Shown one piece after another: positions 8,850 to 16,633 of a stretch of DNA of 36,152 bases. The stretch is taken from the NCBI GenBank assembly GCA_013791995.1, contig VMSS01000157.1, positions 1-36,152 of the forward strand, given 5' to 3'. Below the pieces are notes generated by a model, which was not told where the DNA came from, searched no databases, and was given only the letters and a program-made list of their open reading frames with translations. Numbering within the stretch: position 1 is the first letter of the stretch; each line of letters starts with the position of its first letter. The DNA comes from Desulfurivibrio sp. (GTDB lineage Bacteria; Desulfobacterota; Desulfobulbia; Desulfobulbales; Desulfurivibrionaceae). The position numbers and the translations under genes are program-made.

Positions 8850-10478
8850 TCACGCGGCTTGATGCCCTGACTTGCGTAGATAGTATTCGTAATCCCCCCC
8901 GTAGGACCGCATTTCCCCGTGGTCCACTTCCATGACCCGGTTTACCAGCGAGCGAAGAAAATGCCGGTCATGGCTGACCAGCACCACGGTGCCGTTGAAT
9001 TTTTGCAGCGCTCCCAGCAGAATCTCCCGGGACTGGATATCCAGATGGTTGGTGGGCTCGTCCAGGATCAGAAAGTTCAGCGGCTTCGCCAGCATGGTGG
9101 CCAGTACCACCCTGCTTTTTTCGCCGCCGGAAAGCAGCTTGATCTGCTTGTCCACGGTGTCGCCCTGAAAGAGAAAGGCGGCGCAGAGATTGCGCACCGT
9201 GCCGATGTTGGCCTGGGGCAGGGCGTCCTGTACGGTGTCAAAAACGGTTCGCTCCGGGATCAGGACATCCATGGCATGCTGGCTGAAATAACCGAAGCTG
9301 ACGTTGGCCCCGATGGTGGCGTTGCCGGAGCTGGGTTCGGTCTGCCCGGCCAGGACCTTGAGAAAGGTTGATTTTCCCGCGCCGTTGACCCCGACCACGG
9401 CCACCTTTTCTCCCCGCTGGATCACCCCGGAGATGCCGCTGAACACCGGCCGTTCCCCACCCCCGTCCAGAGGCCAACTCTTGGCCAAACCTTCCATCCG
9501 GACCACATCATCGCCGCTGCGGGGCGGTTCGCTGAATTCAAAACTGATCAGCCGCTGTTCCACGGGCAGCTCGATGCGCTCGATCTTCTCCAATTTCTTG
9601 ACCCGGGATTGCACCTGGGAGGCATGGGATGCGCGGGCTGCGAAGCGGGCGATGAAATCCTCCTCCTTGGCCAGCATTTCCTGCTGGCGGCGGAAGCTGG
9701 CGGCCAGCTGTTCCCGCCGGATCTCCCGCTCGCGCAGGTAGAAGTCGTAATTGCCGCTGTAGGTGGTGATGATGGAGTTGGCCACCTCGATGATTCGGGA
9801 AACCAGCCGGTTCATGAAGTCTCGGTCATGACAGGTCATGAGGACCGCGCCCTTGAAATCCTTGGCCAGCCATTCCTCCAGCCAGACGATGGACTCCACA
9901 TCGAGATGGTTGGTGGGCTCATCAAGCAGCAGGACATCGGGGTTCATGGTCAAAATGCGGGCCAGGGCGATGCGCATCTTCCAGCCGCCGCTGAAGGATT
10001 CCACCGGCCGGTTAAAATCCTCCGGACCGATGCCGAGGCCGGTCAATACCGCCTGGGCCCGGGATTCCAGATCGTAGCCGCCGCGATGCTCAAACTCCTC
10101 CATGGCGTCGCCGTATTTCTCCAGCAGCGCGGTCATGGCATCGTCCTCCATGGGCAGAGCCATGGCCGCCTCCATCTCCTTGAGTTCCTCGCCCAGCCGT
10201 ATCACCTCGCTCACGGCGGACATGGTTTCCTCAAGGGCCGAGCGGCCGGACATCTCGCCTACCTCTTGGGAGAAGTAACCGATCACCGTTTTCTTGGCGC
10301 AGGAGATCTCGCCTTTGTCCGCTTCTTCCTCGCCGGTGATCAGGCGAAAGATGGTGGATTTTCCCGTGCCGTTTGGTCCGACCAGGCCGGTGCGGACGCC
10401 GGGGAGTATCTGCAGGCTGGCGTTGGCAAAAAGAATTTGCGAACCATGCTGTTTGCTGATATTGGTGAGGTGAATCAT
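8850..10478 (-). CDS. ABC-F family ATPase (translation factor type)
   Basis: Two ABC ATPase domains sit in one soluble chain of 542 residues, with no membrane domain, as in the ABC-F family (Uup, EttA, YbiT, YheS). Walker A motifs are GPNGTGKST at about 34-42 and GVNGAGKST in the second half. The signatures are SGGWKMR and LSGGEKSR, and both Walker B boxes read LLDEPTNHLD or LILDEPTNHLD. The inter-domain linker is charged and helical. By family knowledge it acts on the ribosome; I cannot assign the subgroup. ATG 10478 starts the protein at MIHLTNISKQHG with GGAG eleven bases upstream; an ATG ten codons earlier has no ribosome site. Confidence 0.9.
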   Translation of the reverse strand: MIHLTNISKQHGSQILFANASLQILPGVRTGLVGPNGTGKSTIFRLITGEEEADKGEISCAKKTVIGYFSQEVGEMSGRSALEETMSAVSEVIRLGEELKEMEAAMALPMEDDAMTALLEKYGDAMEEFEHRGGYDLESRAQAVLTGLGIGPEDFNRPVESFSGGWKMRIALARILTMNPDVLLLDEPTNHLDVESIVWLEEWLAKDFKGAVLMTCHDRDFMNRLVSRIIEVANSIITTYSGNYDFYLREREIRREQLAASFRRQQEMLAKEEDFIARFAARASHASQVQSRVKKLEKIERIELPVEQRLISFEFSEPPRSGDDVVRMEGLAKSWPLDGGGERPVFSGISGVIQRGEKVAVVGVNGAGKSTFLKVLAGQTEPSSGNATIGANVSFGYFSQHAMDVLIPERTVFDTVQDALPQANIGTVRNLCAAFLFQGDTVDKQIKLLSGGEKSRVVLATMLAKPLNFLILDEPTNHLDIQSREILLGALQKFNGTVVLVSHDRHFLRSLVNRVMEVDHGEMRSYGGDYEYYLRKSGHQAA

Positions 10479-10544
10479 TGTGAGGGTATCTCCACGAAAA
10501 AACGGCATTTATAGCATGATGGCCAATGGGGTGCAACCCAATTC

Positions 10545-10563
10545 TGCCCCAATGTGTGGGGCA
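10545..10563. repeat. Short hairpin in divergent intergenic region
   Basis: TGCCCC and GGGGCA form a perfect six-base stem around a seven-base loop, just upstream of a promoter-like sequence. It could be an operator; function unknown. Confidence 0.4.
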
Positions 10564-10576
10564 CTGACGCCCACCA

Positions 10577-10605
10577 TTGTCAAGGAAAGGGCTGTCTGCT
10601 ATGAT
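10577..10605 (+). promoter_or_regulatory. Probable promoter of the CHAP-like gene
   Basis: TTGTCA (10577-10582) and TATGAT (10600-10605) are exactly 17 bases apart, 58 bases before the preferred start codon. This argues against the ATG at 10577 being used. Confidence 0.45.
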
Positions 10606-10663
10606 GCGGGAAAGGGTCAGGGCGTGGCACGCCTCAGAGCAATCAGAGAAGAGCGGAATTTTC

Positions 10664-11332
10664 ATGCAGCGAAGCGCACCCCGAACGGCCAGGGTAATTT
10701 TTCTGAGCGCGCTGCTTTTTTCCGGATATGCTCGACACGAAGCCTTGGCAGATCTCTCTACGGATCGGGAAGCGACACAGGAGATATGGGCTGCTGTTCC
10801 GGGGAATGAAATTTCTCCGGGAGAGACCCTTGCTCCGGTGGATTTCATCGTCCCCCTTGCCGGGAATGGCCTCGCCACCGCAGAGTGTTTTCAGCTGCGT
10901 CCCGGCGCCATCGGTAGAAAAGGGGAGAAGTCAAGACGCTGCGAACCCCAGAGCCTCCCCTTTGCCCGCTGCCGGAGCGGCATCGACAGCTGCCGCCTGG
11001 GCCATGAAAACGGCCCCCTCACCTGGTTTGCCTGTGAGCAGCAGCGCGGCAACACCTCTGTAGAGCCACAGCGCGGCAGCATCCTCATTCTTGCTGCCAA
11101 TGGCCGCCGTAAGATGGCCACCGGGCACGTCGCTTATGTCGAAGAGGTTGTCGCCCAAAGTACCACGGTCTACCGGCTTATTTTTACGCACACCAACTAC
11201 GACCGCAGGTGCAGTCTGGAGTCACACATCGAGGCAACCTACGACAGCGTTGCCCGCACCCTGGATATTCACACCGGTGCTTGGCAGGCCTGGGGAAAAA
11301 GGCTTCCGGTGGCCGGATTTATCCTTGAGTGA
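10664..11332 (+). CDS. Exported CHAP-like protein
   Basis: The predicted 222-residue product starts with a signal peptide (Arg-rich start, VIFLSALLFSGY, cleavage near ALA-DL). Its C-terminal half has RGSILILAANGRR, then GHVAYVEEV, then VYRLIFTHTNYDRR, the strand pattern and His box of CHAP amidase domains. CHAP enzymes cut peptidoglycan peptides with a Cys-His pair. The Cys is not obvious here: the stretch from about 80 to 140 is Cys- and Arg-rich and does not read like a normal CHAP N-lobe, so the protein may be divergent, inactive or hit by compensating frameshifts. ATG 10664 is chosen because it gives a clean signal peptide and lies downstream of a good promoter. Confidence 0.6.
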   Translation: MQRSAPRTARVIFLSALLFSGYARHEALADLSTDREATQEIWAAVPGNEISPGETLAPVDFIVPLAGNGLATAECFQLRPGAIGRKGEKSRRCEPQSLPFARCRSGIDSCRLGHENGPLTWFACEQQRGNTSVEPQRGSILILAANGRRKMATGHVAYVEEVVAQSTTVYRLIFTHTNYDRRCSLESHIEATYDSVARTLDIHTGAWQAWGKRLPVAGFILE

Positions 11333-11448
11333 CATCGGGCAGGTGATCGTAAGCCTTGCTCACACAATAAGTTTGTCCTTTCGGTGGCGAAAACGGCAGC
11401 AACGCTCCTGTTGACGACCCCTAAGCTCAAAAAGAGATATACTGGTAT

Positions 11449-12375
11449 ATGATTGTGCGGAGAAAAAAACGTCCTGGCCTTGACTGGCGTCGGGCCATGT
11501 GTCTGGGGCTTCTCTTTTTTCTGTTGGCCGGCTGCGAGGTCGGGCAGGAAGAAAAAACGGGTCAGGAGCGTCTGGTCCGCCTGGACAACCTCCAGCAACT
11601 CCCGGACAGGCAAGTCGATCCGGACTTGCAATCGCTCCGGATCGGGGTGGGGGCCATTCTGTCTCCCCAGGGTACGGCGCTGTCTTACCAGCCGCTCATC
11701 GATTATCTGGGCCGCAAGATGGGCAAGCCGGCAATTCTGGTGCAACGCAAAACCTATCAAGAACTGAACGACCTGCTGGCCAGAAATGTGGTGGACCTGG
11801 GCTTCATTTGCACGGGAGCCTATACTGAAGGTGCCCGGAACGGGACAATTTCGTTGCTGGTTGTCCCGCAGATCAACGGCAAGACCACCTATCGTTCTTT
11901 TGTCATCGTGCCTGCCGCTTCTCCAGCTCAGGGTGTTGTAGACTTGCGCGGCAAGGTGTTTGCCTTTACCGATCCGCTTTCCAATACCGGCTATCTCTAC
12001 CCGCTTTCTCTGTTGCATGCTATTGGGCAGCAACCTGAAACATTTTTCGGCCGGACTATTTTCACTTACAGTCATGACCGTTCCATTGCCGCAGTGATGG
12101 AGGGCCTCTCGGATGGAGCTTCAGTGGATAGTCTGGTCTATGAATTTGCCGGAAAGCGCAACGAGGCAATCGGCCGACAGACCAGGGTGATATGGGAGTC
12201 GCAGGATTTTGGGATCCCGCCGGTGGTTGTGCCGCGCACCATCTCCCCGGCAAGGAAGGCCATGCTGAAAGAGCTGCTCCTCGGCCTGCATCATGATGCG
12301 GACGGGGAAAAAGCCCTGGCCGAGTTGGGGGTGGAACGCTTCGTGGAGCCTGATCCAGGGATGTATGGATTATAA
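11449..12375 (+). CDS. PhnD-like periplasmic binding lipoprotein, probable oxyanion sensor
   Basis: The 308-residue protein has a lipoprotein signal (Arg/Lys-rich start, LGLLFFLLAGC) and a phosphonate/phosphate-type binding domain. Landmarks are LRIGVGAILSPQGTALSYQPLIDYLGRKMGKP, VDLGFICTGAY, and DLRGKVFAFTDPLSNTGYLYP. No ABC permease or ATPase follows; instead a histidine kinase starts six bases after the stop. That arrangement is known from AioX-AioS-AioR, where a PhnD-like protein presents arsenite to the kinase, and from tetrathionate sensing. With arrAB downstream, an arsenic oxyanion is the likely ligand (inference). No clear ribosome site precedes the ATG, and a TATACT box ends five bases before it, so a leaderless transcript is possible. 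Confidence 0.82.
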   Translation: MIVRRKKRPGLDWRRAMCLGLLFFLLAGCEVGQEEKTGQERLVRLDNLQQLPDRQVDPDLQSLRIGVGAILSPQGTALSYQPLIDYLGRKMGKPAILVQRKTYQELNDLLARNVVDLGFICTGAYTEGARNGTISLLVVPQINGKTTYRSFVIVPAASPAQGVVDLRGKVFAFTDPLSNTGYLYPLSLLHAIGQQPETFFGRTIFTYSHDRSIAAVMEGLSDGASVDSLVYEFAGKRNEAIGRQTRVIWESQDFGIPPVVVPRTISPARKAMLKELLLGLHHDADGEKALAELGVERFVEPDPGMYGL

Positions 12376-12381
12376 GGAGAG

Positions 12382-13854
12382 ATGTCTGTGCCTGTTGCCC
12401 TGACCCCTGTGGGAATGTTTTTCCGGAAAGCCGCGCACAAGGGCAGATCCTTTCTGCTCAGTGTGCCGCTGAAGTTGAAGATTCTGGGGTTGGCCCTTGC
12501 CCTGATCCTTCTCTTTGGCGCGGTCACCATTTATAAGGTGCAGGCGGCACTCAGCGAGAACTTCGACGCCTTTCTTCGGGAAGAGAGTCGCTTTGTGGCA
12601 AAGGAACTATCCTATCAGGCCCACGATTATCTATTGATAAACGATATGTATGGCCTGACCCAGATGCTCAGAAACACGGTGCAGAATCGTCCCGATTTGC
12701 GTTACGTCTTTGTTCGCAATGCCGCAAATCAGGTGGTTGCCCATAACTTTGAGGGAGGGTTTCCTGTGGATTTGATAGCCCCCCCCACCGACTTTCCGCT
12801 ACGTGATTCCGGTCCGAAACTGCTTCGCACCAATGAAGGGGACATATGGGAGGCGAGGGCCGTTATCAGCAATGGGAATGAGGGTGCGGTGGTGGTTGGG
12901 GTGAAGGGTGACAGCCTGCGCAGCCAGATCGAAGCGATCACCCAGTCTCTTTTTCGGGCTACTCTGTTGGTCGCGGCCTTTGGAATACTCTTGTCCCTCG
13001 GGATGACCTGGATCATCACCCGGCCGGTGGGCAGGCTGCTCGAAGCAACCAGGGCCGTGCGACGCGGGGATTATTCCGTGGCCCTGGACTCGACGGAAAG
13101 TCAGGATGAACTGGGAAAACTCATGGAGGGATTCAACGCCATGGTGCTTTCTCTTGCCAGTGCGGATAAGGCCCGCTTGGAAAAGGAGCATCTCCAGCGG
13201 GATTTCCTGCACCGGGTCATGGCCGGGCAGGAAAGCGAAAGAAAACGGATTGCCCGCGAGCTCCACGACCAGACCGGTCAGGCCCTGGCCTCGGTCATGG
13301 TTGATCTTAAGATGCTGGAAAACGCGAAAAACAAGACAGAGACCAGCCAGAGTATCGGTCGGTTGAGAAAGGCCATAACCGAGGAGATGGAGGCGATCCA
13401 TGATCTGGCGGTGGCGCTGCGACCCAGTGTGCTGGACGATCTTGGCCTGGTTCCGGCGGTGGAGATGTTAGTCCGGGGTTTTATCGGCCGGCAGGGGATT
13501 GCGGTGGAGCTGACCATCATCGGTTTTGCCGAGAAAAGGCCGGATACCTGCACGGAAACCTGCGTCTACCGGATTGTGCAGGAAGCCCTCGTCAATGTGG
13601 CGCGGCATGCCCAGGCCACCGAGGTGAGTGTGCTTCTGGAATGGCGCGGGGAGAAGATCAGGGGGGTGATCGAGGACAACGGGATTGGTTTTGCGCCGGA
13701 ACTGGTTGACTCCAAGGCCAAGCTCGGAGTGCTGGGCATGCGGGAGCGGACCCAGTTGCTGCAAGGGGCTTTCCGGATTGAAAGCAGTCCGGGCGAGGGC
13801 GCCATGCTGGTTTTTGAAATGCCTGCCAAGGCGGGGGTCTGCCATGAGCAATGA
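12382..13854 (+). CDS. Membrane sensor histidine kinase (HisKA_3, NarX/DegS type)
   Basis: The 490-residue protein has a first membrane helix at about 31-53, a periplasmic sensor region of about 135 residues, a second helix at about 193-212, a HAMP linker, and a HisKA_3 dimerisation domain with the phospho-acceptor His at about 295 (ARELHDQTGQ). A GHKL ATPase follows with EALVNVARHA, DNGIGF and GMRER. AGGAG precedes the ATG by a few bases. It sits between the binding lipoprotein and a response regulator whose start overlaps its stop by 11 bases, so the three should act as one sensing unit. The periplasmic domain carries no motif I recognise and probably contacts the lipoprotein. Confidence 0.93.
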   Translation: MSVPVALTPVGMFFRKAAHKGRSFLLSVPLKLKILGLALALILLFGAVTIYKVQAALSENFDAFLREESRFVAKELSYQAHDYLLINDMYGLTQMLRNTVQNRPDLRYVFVRNAANQVVAHNFEGGFPVDLIAPPTDFPLRDSGPKLLRTNEGDIWEARAVISNGNEGAVVVGVKGDSLRSQIEAITQSLFRATLLVAAFGILLSLGMTWIITRPVGRLLEATRAVRRGDYSVALDSTESQDELGKLMEGFNAMVLSLASADKARLEKEHLQRDFLHRVMAGQESERKRIARELHDQTGQALASVMVDLKMLENAKNKTETSQSIGRLRKAITEEMEAIHDLAVALRPSVLDDLGLVPAVEMLVRGFIGRQGIAVELTIIGFAEKRPDTCTETCVYRIVQEALVNVARHAQATEVSVLLEWRGEKIRGVIEDNGIGFAPELVDSKAKLGVLGMRERTQLLQGAFRIESSPGEGAMLVFEMPAKAGVCHEQ

Positions 13855-14500
13855 AATGATTCGGATTCTGGTGGTTGATGATCATCCGGTGCTCCTCTCC
13901 GGCTTGAGCCTGCTGCTCAATGCCGAAGCGGATATAGAGGTGGCGGGCACGGCGGATTCGGGGCCAAAGGCCCTGGCTCTGGTCAAGGAGTTGCAACCGG
14001 ACATCGTGCTTCTTGATATCTCCCTGCCTGGGACCAGCGGGCTTCTGCTCTTGCCGGAGATCTTGCGGCTGGCGCTTCAGACCCGCGTCCTCATGCTGAC
14101 CATGCACGAGGACCATCAGTATCTCAAGGAAGCTGTGGCCAAGGGCGCCAAGGGCTTTATTCTCAAAAAATGCCTGGATGTCGATCTGCTCTACGCTATC
14201 CGTACGGTGATGCGGGGACAGATGTACATCCATCCCGCCATGATGCCTGATATCCTGGCCGAGCAGGACAAGGGAGCCGCCTCCCCCGAGGAGATGCTCT
14301 GGCTCTCGCTCAGCAAACGGGAGCAGCAGGTCATGCTCGCGGTGGCCATGGGGTTCACGAGCAGGGAGATTGCCGAGCAGCATTTCTTGAGTGAAAAAAC
14401 CGTGGCCACCTACCGCTCCAGGGCCATGGCCAAGCTTGGTCTGGAAACCAGGGCCGAACTGGTCGAGTTTGTTTCGCACCAAAAACGAACTGCTGGGTGA
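13844..14500 (+). CDS. NarL/FixJ-family response regulator
   Basis: A receiver domain (ILVVDDHP, phospho-acceptor Asp 58 in VLLDISLPG, Lys in FILKKC) is followed by a LuxR-type helix-turn-helix (LSKREQQVMLAVAMGFTSREIAEQ, SEKTVATYRSRAMAKLGL). The 218-residue length is typical. The ATG at 13844 lies inside the end of the kinase gene, indicating translational coupling. By family logic the phosphorylated protein binds DNA as a dimer next to sigma-70 promoters. The porin and the arr operon downstream are the obvious candidate targets; a tandem direct repeat starting 31 bases after this gene might be one of its sites. Confidence 0.93.
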   Translation: MSNEMIRILVVDDHPVLLSGLSLLLNAEADIEVAGTADSGPKALALVKELQPDIVLLDISLPGTSGLLLLPEILRLALQTRVLMLTMHEDHQYLKEAVAKGAKGFILKKCLDVDLLYAIRTVMRGQMYIHPAMMPDILAEQDKGAASPEEMLWLSLSKREQQVMLAVAMGFTSREIAEQHFLSEKTVATYRSRAMAKLGLETRAELVEFVSHQKRTAG

Positions 14501-14530
14501 TCCATTCCTGACAGACACCTGTCGAGGAAA

Positions 14531-14575
14531 TCCCTACAGAGAAATCAAAAAACTCCTACAAAGAAATCAAAAAAT
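14531..14575. repeat. Tandem direct repeat of about 22 bases
   Basis: TCCCTACAGAGAAATCAAAAA (14531 on) is followed directly by TCCTACAAAGAAATCAAAAA (14554 on). The two units differ at a single substitution and one length change. They lie just past the response regulator gene, in the long leader region before the porin gene. Confidence 0.7.
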
Positions 14576-14704
14576 CCCCGCTTTTTTTCCTTCTGCGTTT
14601 CTCCTATCCTGATCCAAATTCTTTGTTTATCCAGCTTTTTATTCTCCCGGCCCTCGGTCAAAACAGGGTCTGTCGTGGTTCCGTCAATCACAATGGCGGA
14701 GCCT

Positions 14705-14805
14705 ATGGGAGTGATCGAAGCGATTAACATCCGCGAGAAAATGCCTGGCGAAAAAAAAGCGCCTGGAATTTTTCTGGCGGAAAACTGGGGGATCATCAGT
14801 TACCT
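14705..14805 (+). pseudogene. Remnant of a MOSC-domain gene
   Basis: Read from 14705, the frame gives MGVIEAINIREKMPGEKKAP then GIFLAENWGI, which is the N-terminus of a MOSC protein and aligns with the intact copy at 17633 (VEAVCVSEKKGMVKKEVPEIVLKENWGI). At DNA level, 16 bases (GAAAACTGGGGGATCA) are identical at 14780-14795 and 17717-17732. The homology stops right after the GI, where the intact gene continues GDAHAG. The frame then runs on into the start of the porin gene out of phase. I read this as the 5' stub of a deleted second MOSC gene. Confidence 0.65.
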
Positions 14806-14858
14806 GCGTCGAAAACGGGAAGAAAACTTTATAAACCCTACGGAGAAAGGAGAAACAG

Positions 14859-16163
14859 ATGAGAAAGGTATTATCAGCGGCAGCAGCTCTTGGCGTTTGC
14901 CTCGCCCTGCCCTCCGCCGCCCTGGCTGGCGCAGACATGAGCAATGAACAGATTTTGAAGGAGCTTGAGTATCTGCGCAACAAGGTCCAGTCCCAGCAGG
15001 AGCAAATCGAGGCTCTCGGGTCCATGGTAGATAAAAAGGTCGCGGCAAAGGTGGAGGAAGAAGTGAAAAAAGCCGGCACCAGCAAGGTGGCATTGGCAAA
15101 TGAGTTCATTGATCAGCTCACGCTTAAGGGCGACTTGCGGGTGCGTTACGAGGTCTTGGACAAGAATTATAAGGATGGAAAGCAGGGAGCTACAGATATT
15201 TCCAACCGTGATCGGGTGCGAACCCGTTTCCGGCTCGGCGGCGTTTGGGATAACAAGGCTGAAAACTGGCAGATCGGCGCAGGACTTGCCACGGGCAGCG
15301 ATGACCCGACCAGCACTAACGACACTTGGAGCGATGCCAAGCCTTTTGAAACCGGGGCTATTAATCTTGACTACGCCTATGCCAAGCACAAATGGAACGA
15401 TTTTGTCTTCATCCTTGGTCAGTCCGAGAATCCTTTCACAAGTTCCTGGGTTTTTTGGGATAGCGATGTGCGTCTCGCTGGTATGACCGCTCAGTACGGC
15501 CAAAAAGATGGGGTCTTTGCAACCTTGGGCGGTTACGGCGCTAAGTATGTAAATGGTGACAACTTTGCCACCTTGTTGGCCGGGCAGGCCGGGTATAAGG
15601 GCAAGGTGGCTGCAGCCAAGTATACCCTGGCCGCAGGATACCAGACCTACAGCAAATCCCTGATCAACGAGGCCAGCTCCACCTTTTTGCTGAATAATGT
15701 CGATGCCAACAAGTATGAGCTCAACATCGGCGACCTGTACGGCGATGTCTCTTTTCCTGTTGGGAATGTCAAGCTCAAGCTCTACGGGCAGATCTGGCAG
15801 AACTTCGGGGCAGACGGCAATATTGGCCAGAGTCAGGCAGGCAGCAGCTTCACCAAAAAGCCGGGTGATGCCGATCAGGGTTTTGTGTTCGGGGCCGATG
15901 CCAAATACGACGCCTTCAAGCTAGGATACGCCTACTCGGTGGTCGAGGCGGATTCTCTCTTTGGATATCTCGCCGATGCTGATTTCGGTGATGGCCTTTC
16001 CAAGACCAACAAGAAAGGGCACCGGGTGAATTTTGGCTATGATCTGAGCAAAAACTGGGGAACAAGCCTTACTTGGCTCAGCTATGAGCGTGACGAGGAT
16101 TGGGCTGCCGCCAAGGAAGACCAGGTTGATCTCGTTCAGTTTGACGTAAGTTATAAGTTCTAG
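14859..16163 (+). CDS. Outer-membrane porin with N-terminal coiled coil
   Basis: The 434-residue protein has a signal peptide cleaved near ALAGAD, a heptad-like segment (ILKELEYLRNKVQSQQEQIEALGS, about 30-75), then a long series of alternating beta strands rich in Gly, Tyr, Asp and Asn, ending in the outer-membrane C-terminal signature VSYKF. This is the layout of the putative-porin family common in deltaproteobacteria. The ATG has AAAGGAG seven bases upstream. Lying between the sensing genes and the arr operon, it may admit arsenate or another anion to the periplasm (inference); no substrate-selectivity motif can be read from sequence. Confidence 0.85.
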   Translation: MRKVLSAAAALGVCLALPSAALAGADMSNEQILKELEYLRNKVQSQQEQIEALGSMVDKKVAAKVEEEVKKAGTSKVALANEFIDQLTLKGDLRVRYEVLDKNYKDGKQGATDISNRDRVRTRFRLGGVWDNKAENWQIGAGLATGSDDPTSTNDTWSDAKPFETGAINLDYAYAKHKWNDFVFILGQSENPFTSSWVFWDSDVRLAGMTAQYGQKDGVFATLGGYGAKYVNGDNFATLLAGQAGYKGKVAAAKYTLAAGYQTYSKSLINEASSTFLLNNVDANKYELNIGDLYGDVSFPVGNVKLKLYGQIWQNFGADGNIGQSQAGSSFTKKPGDADQGFVFGADAKYDAFKLGYAYSVVEADSLFGYLADADFGDGLSKTNKKGHRVNFGYDLSKNWGTSLTWLSYERDEDWAAAKEDQVDLVQFDVSYKF

Positions 16164-16531
16164 TGTTATTGTGAAAGTGGGAAGAAAGCACAGGTCTACG
16201 ATTCAACCCCAGAAGCTTGCCGGGTACAATCTGTTGGCATCTTTTCTGCCCCAGTTTCAGCTAAAAGATAGTCGGGGAAAAGGCCAGGCCATGGAGATCA
16301 ACGCCTTTATGTCTGAGACCATTCGGTCTGGCCGAAATCCTTTCCACTATCAATTAGGCGCTGGTAGACGGAGTATGATGATGCTTTTAAGGTTTTCGTC
16401 TGCATTCCTTTTTTGGCGTTTGGAAGACAAGCGGAGAGAAGCGCAGCTATAAACAGGCATGTCAGGAAAAAGCCTACGCGTCTATGGGGTAGTGTCAGGC
16501 ATTCATTGACAAATAAATTCAGCAAAAAAAA
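16164..16531. other. Intergenic region after the porin, no supported gene
   Basis: About 370 bases before the inverted repeat. A plus-strand frame (16171-16452) and a minus-strand frame with a lipoprotein-like start (16307-16525) exist, but neither has a convincing ribosome site or start. A TTGACA hexamer at 16506-16511 could be part of the moaA operon promoter, but no well-spaced -10 box follows. Confidence 0.5.
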
Positions 16532-16569
16532 CCGCTATTATTATGCCTAAAAAAGCATAATAATAGCGG
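16532..16569. promoter_or_regulatory. Perfect 15-base inverted repeat upstream of moaA (operator or terminator)
   Basis: CCGCTATTATTATGC (16532-16546) pairs without mismatch with 16555-16569 around the eight-base loop CTAAAAAA. It ends 64 bases before the moaA start. On the minus strand it is followed by eight T, the form of an intrinsic terminator in that direction, but no minus-strand gene ends here. The outer CGCTAT...ATAGCG with an AT-rich interior resembles ModE operators, which control molybdenum genes in other bacteria. Either reading is possible. Confidence 0.65.
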
Positions 16570-16633
16570 TGTGTTGTCAAAGAAAAAAGCTCCATAGCGC
16601 ATATTGCGCAGTTCCCATGGACTGAGGAGGCTC

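Noticed and set aside
14531-14575. CRISPR array
   Set aside because: Only two adjacent units with no spacers; a simple tandem repeat. No CRISPR array or cas gene was seen anywhere in the window.
16171-16452. A 93-codon plus-strand frame after the porin
   Set aside because: Weak start, no domain, and it overlaps the alternative minus-strand frame; kept only as a note.
16307-16525. Possible small lipoprotein on the minus strand (FFLTCLFIAALLSAC)
   Set aside because: The lipobox is attractive, but the only start is a TTG with no ribosome site directly behind a terminator-like stem, and the rest of the frame looks random.
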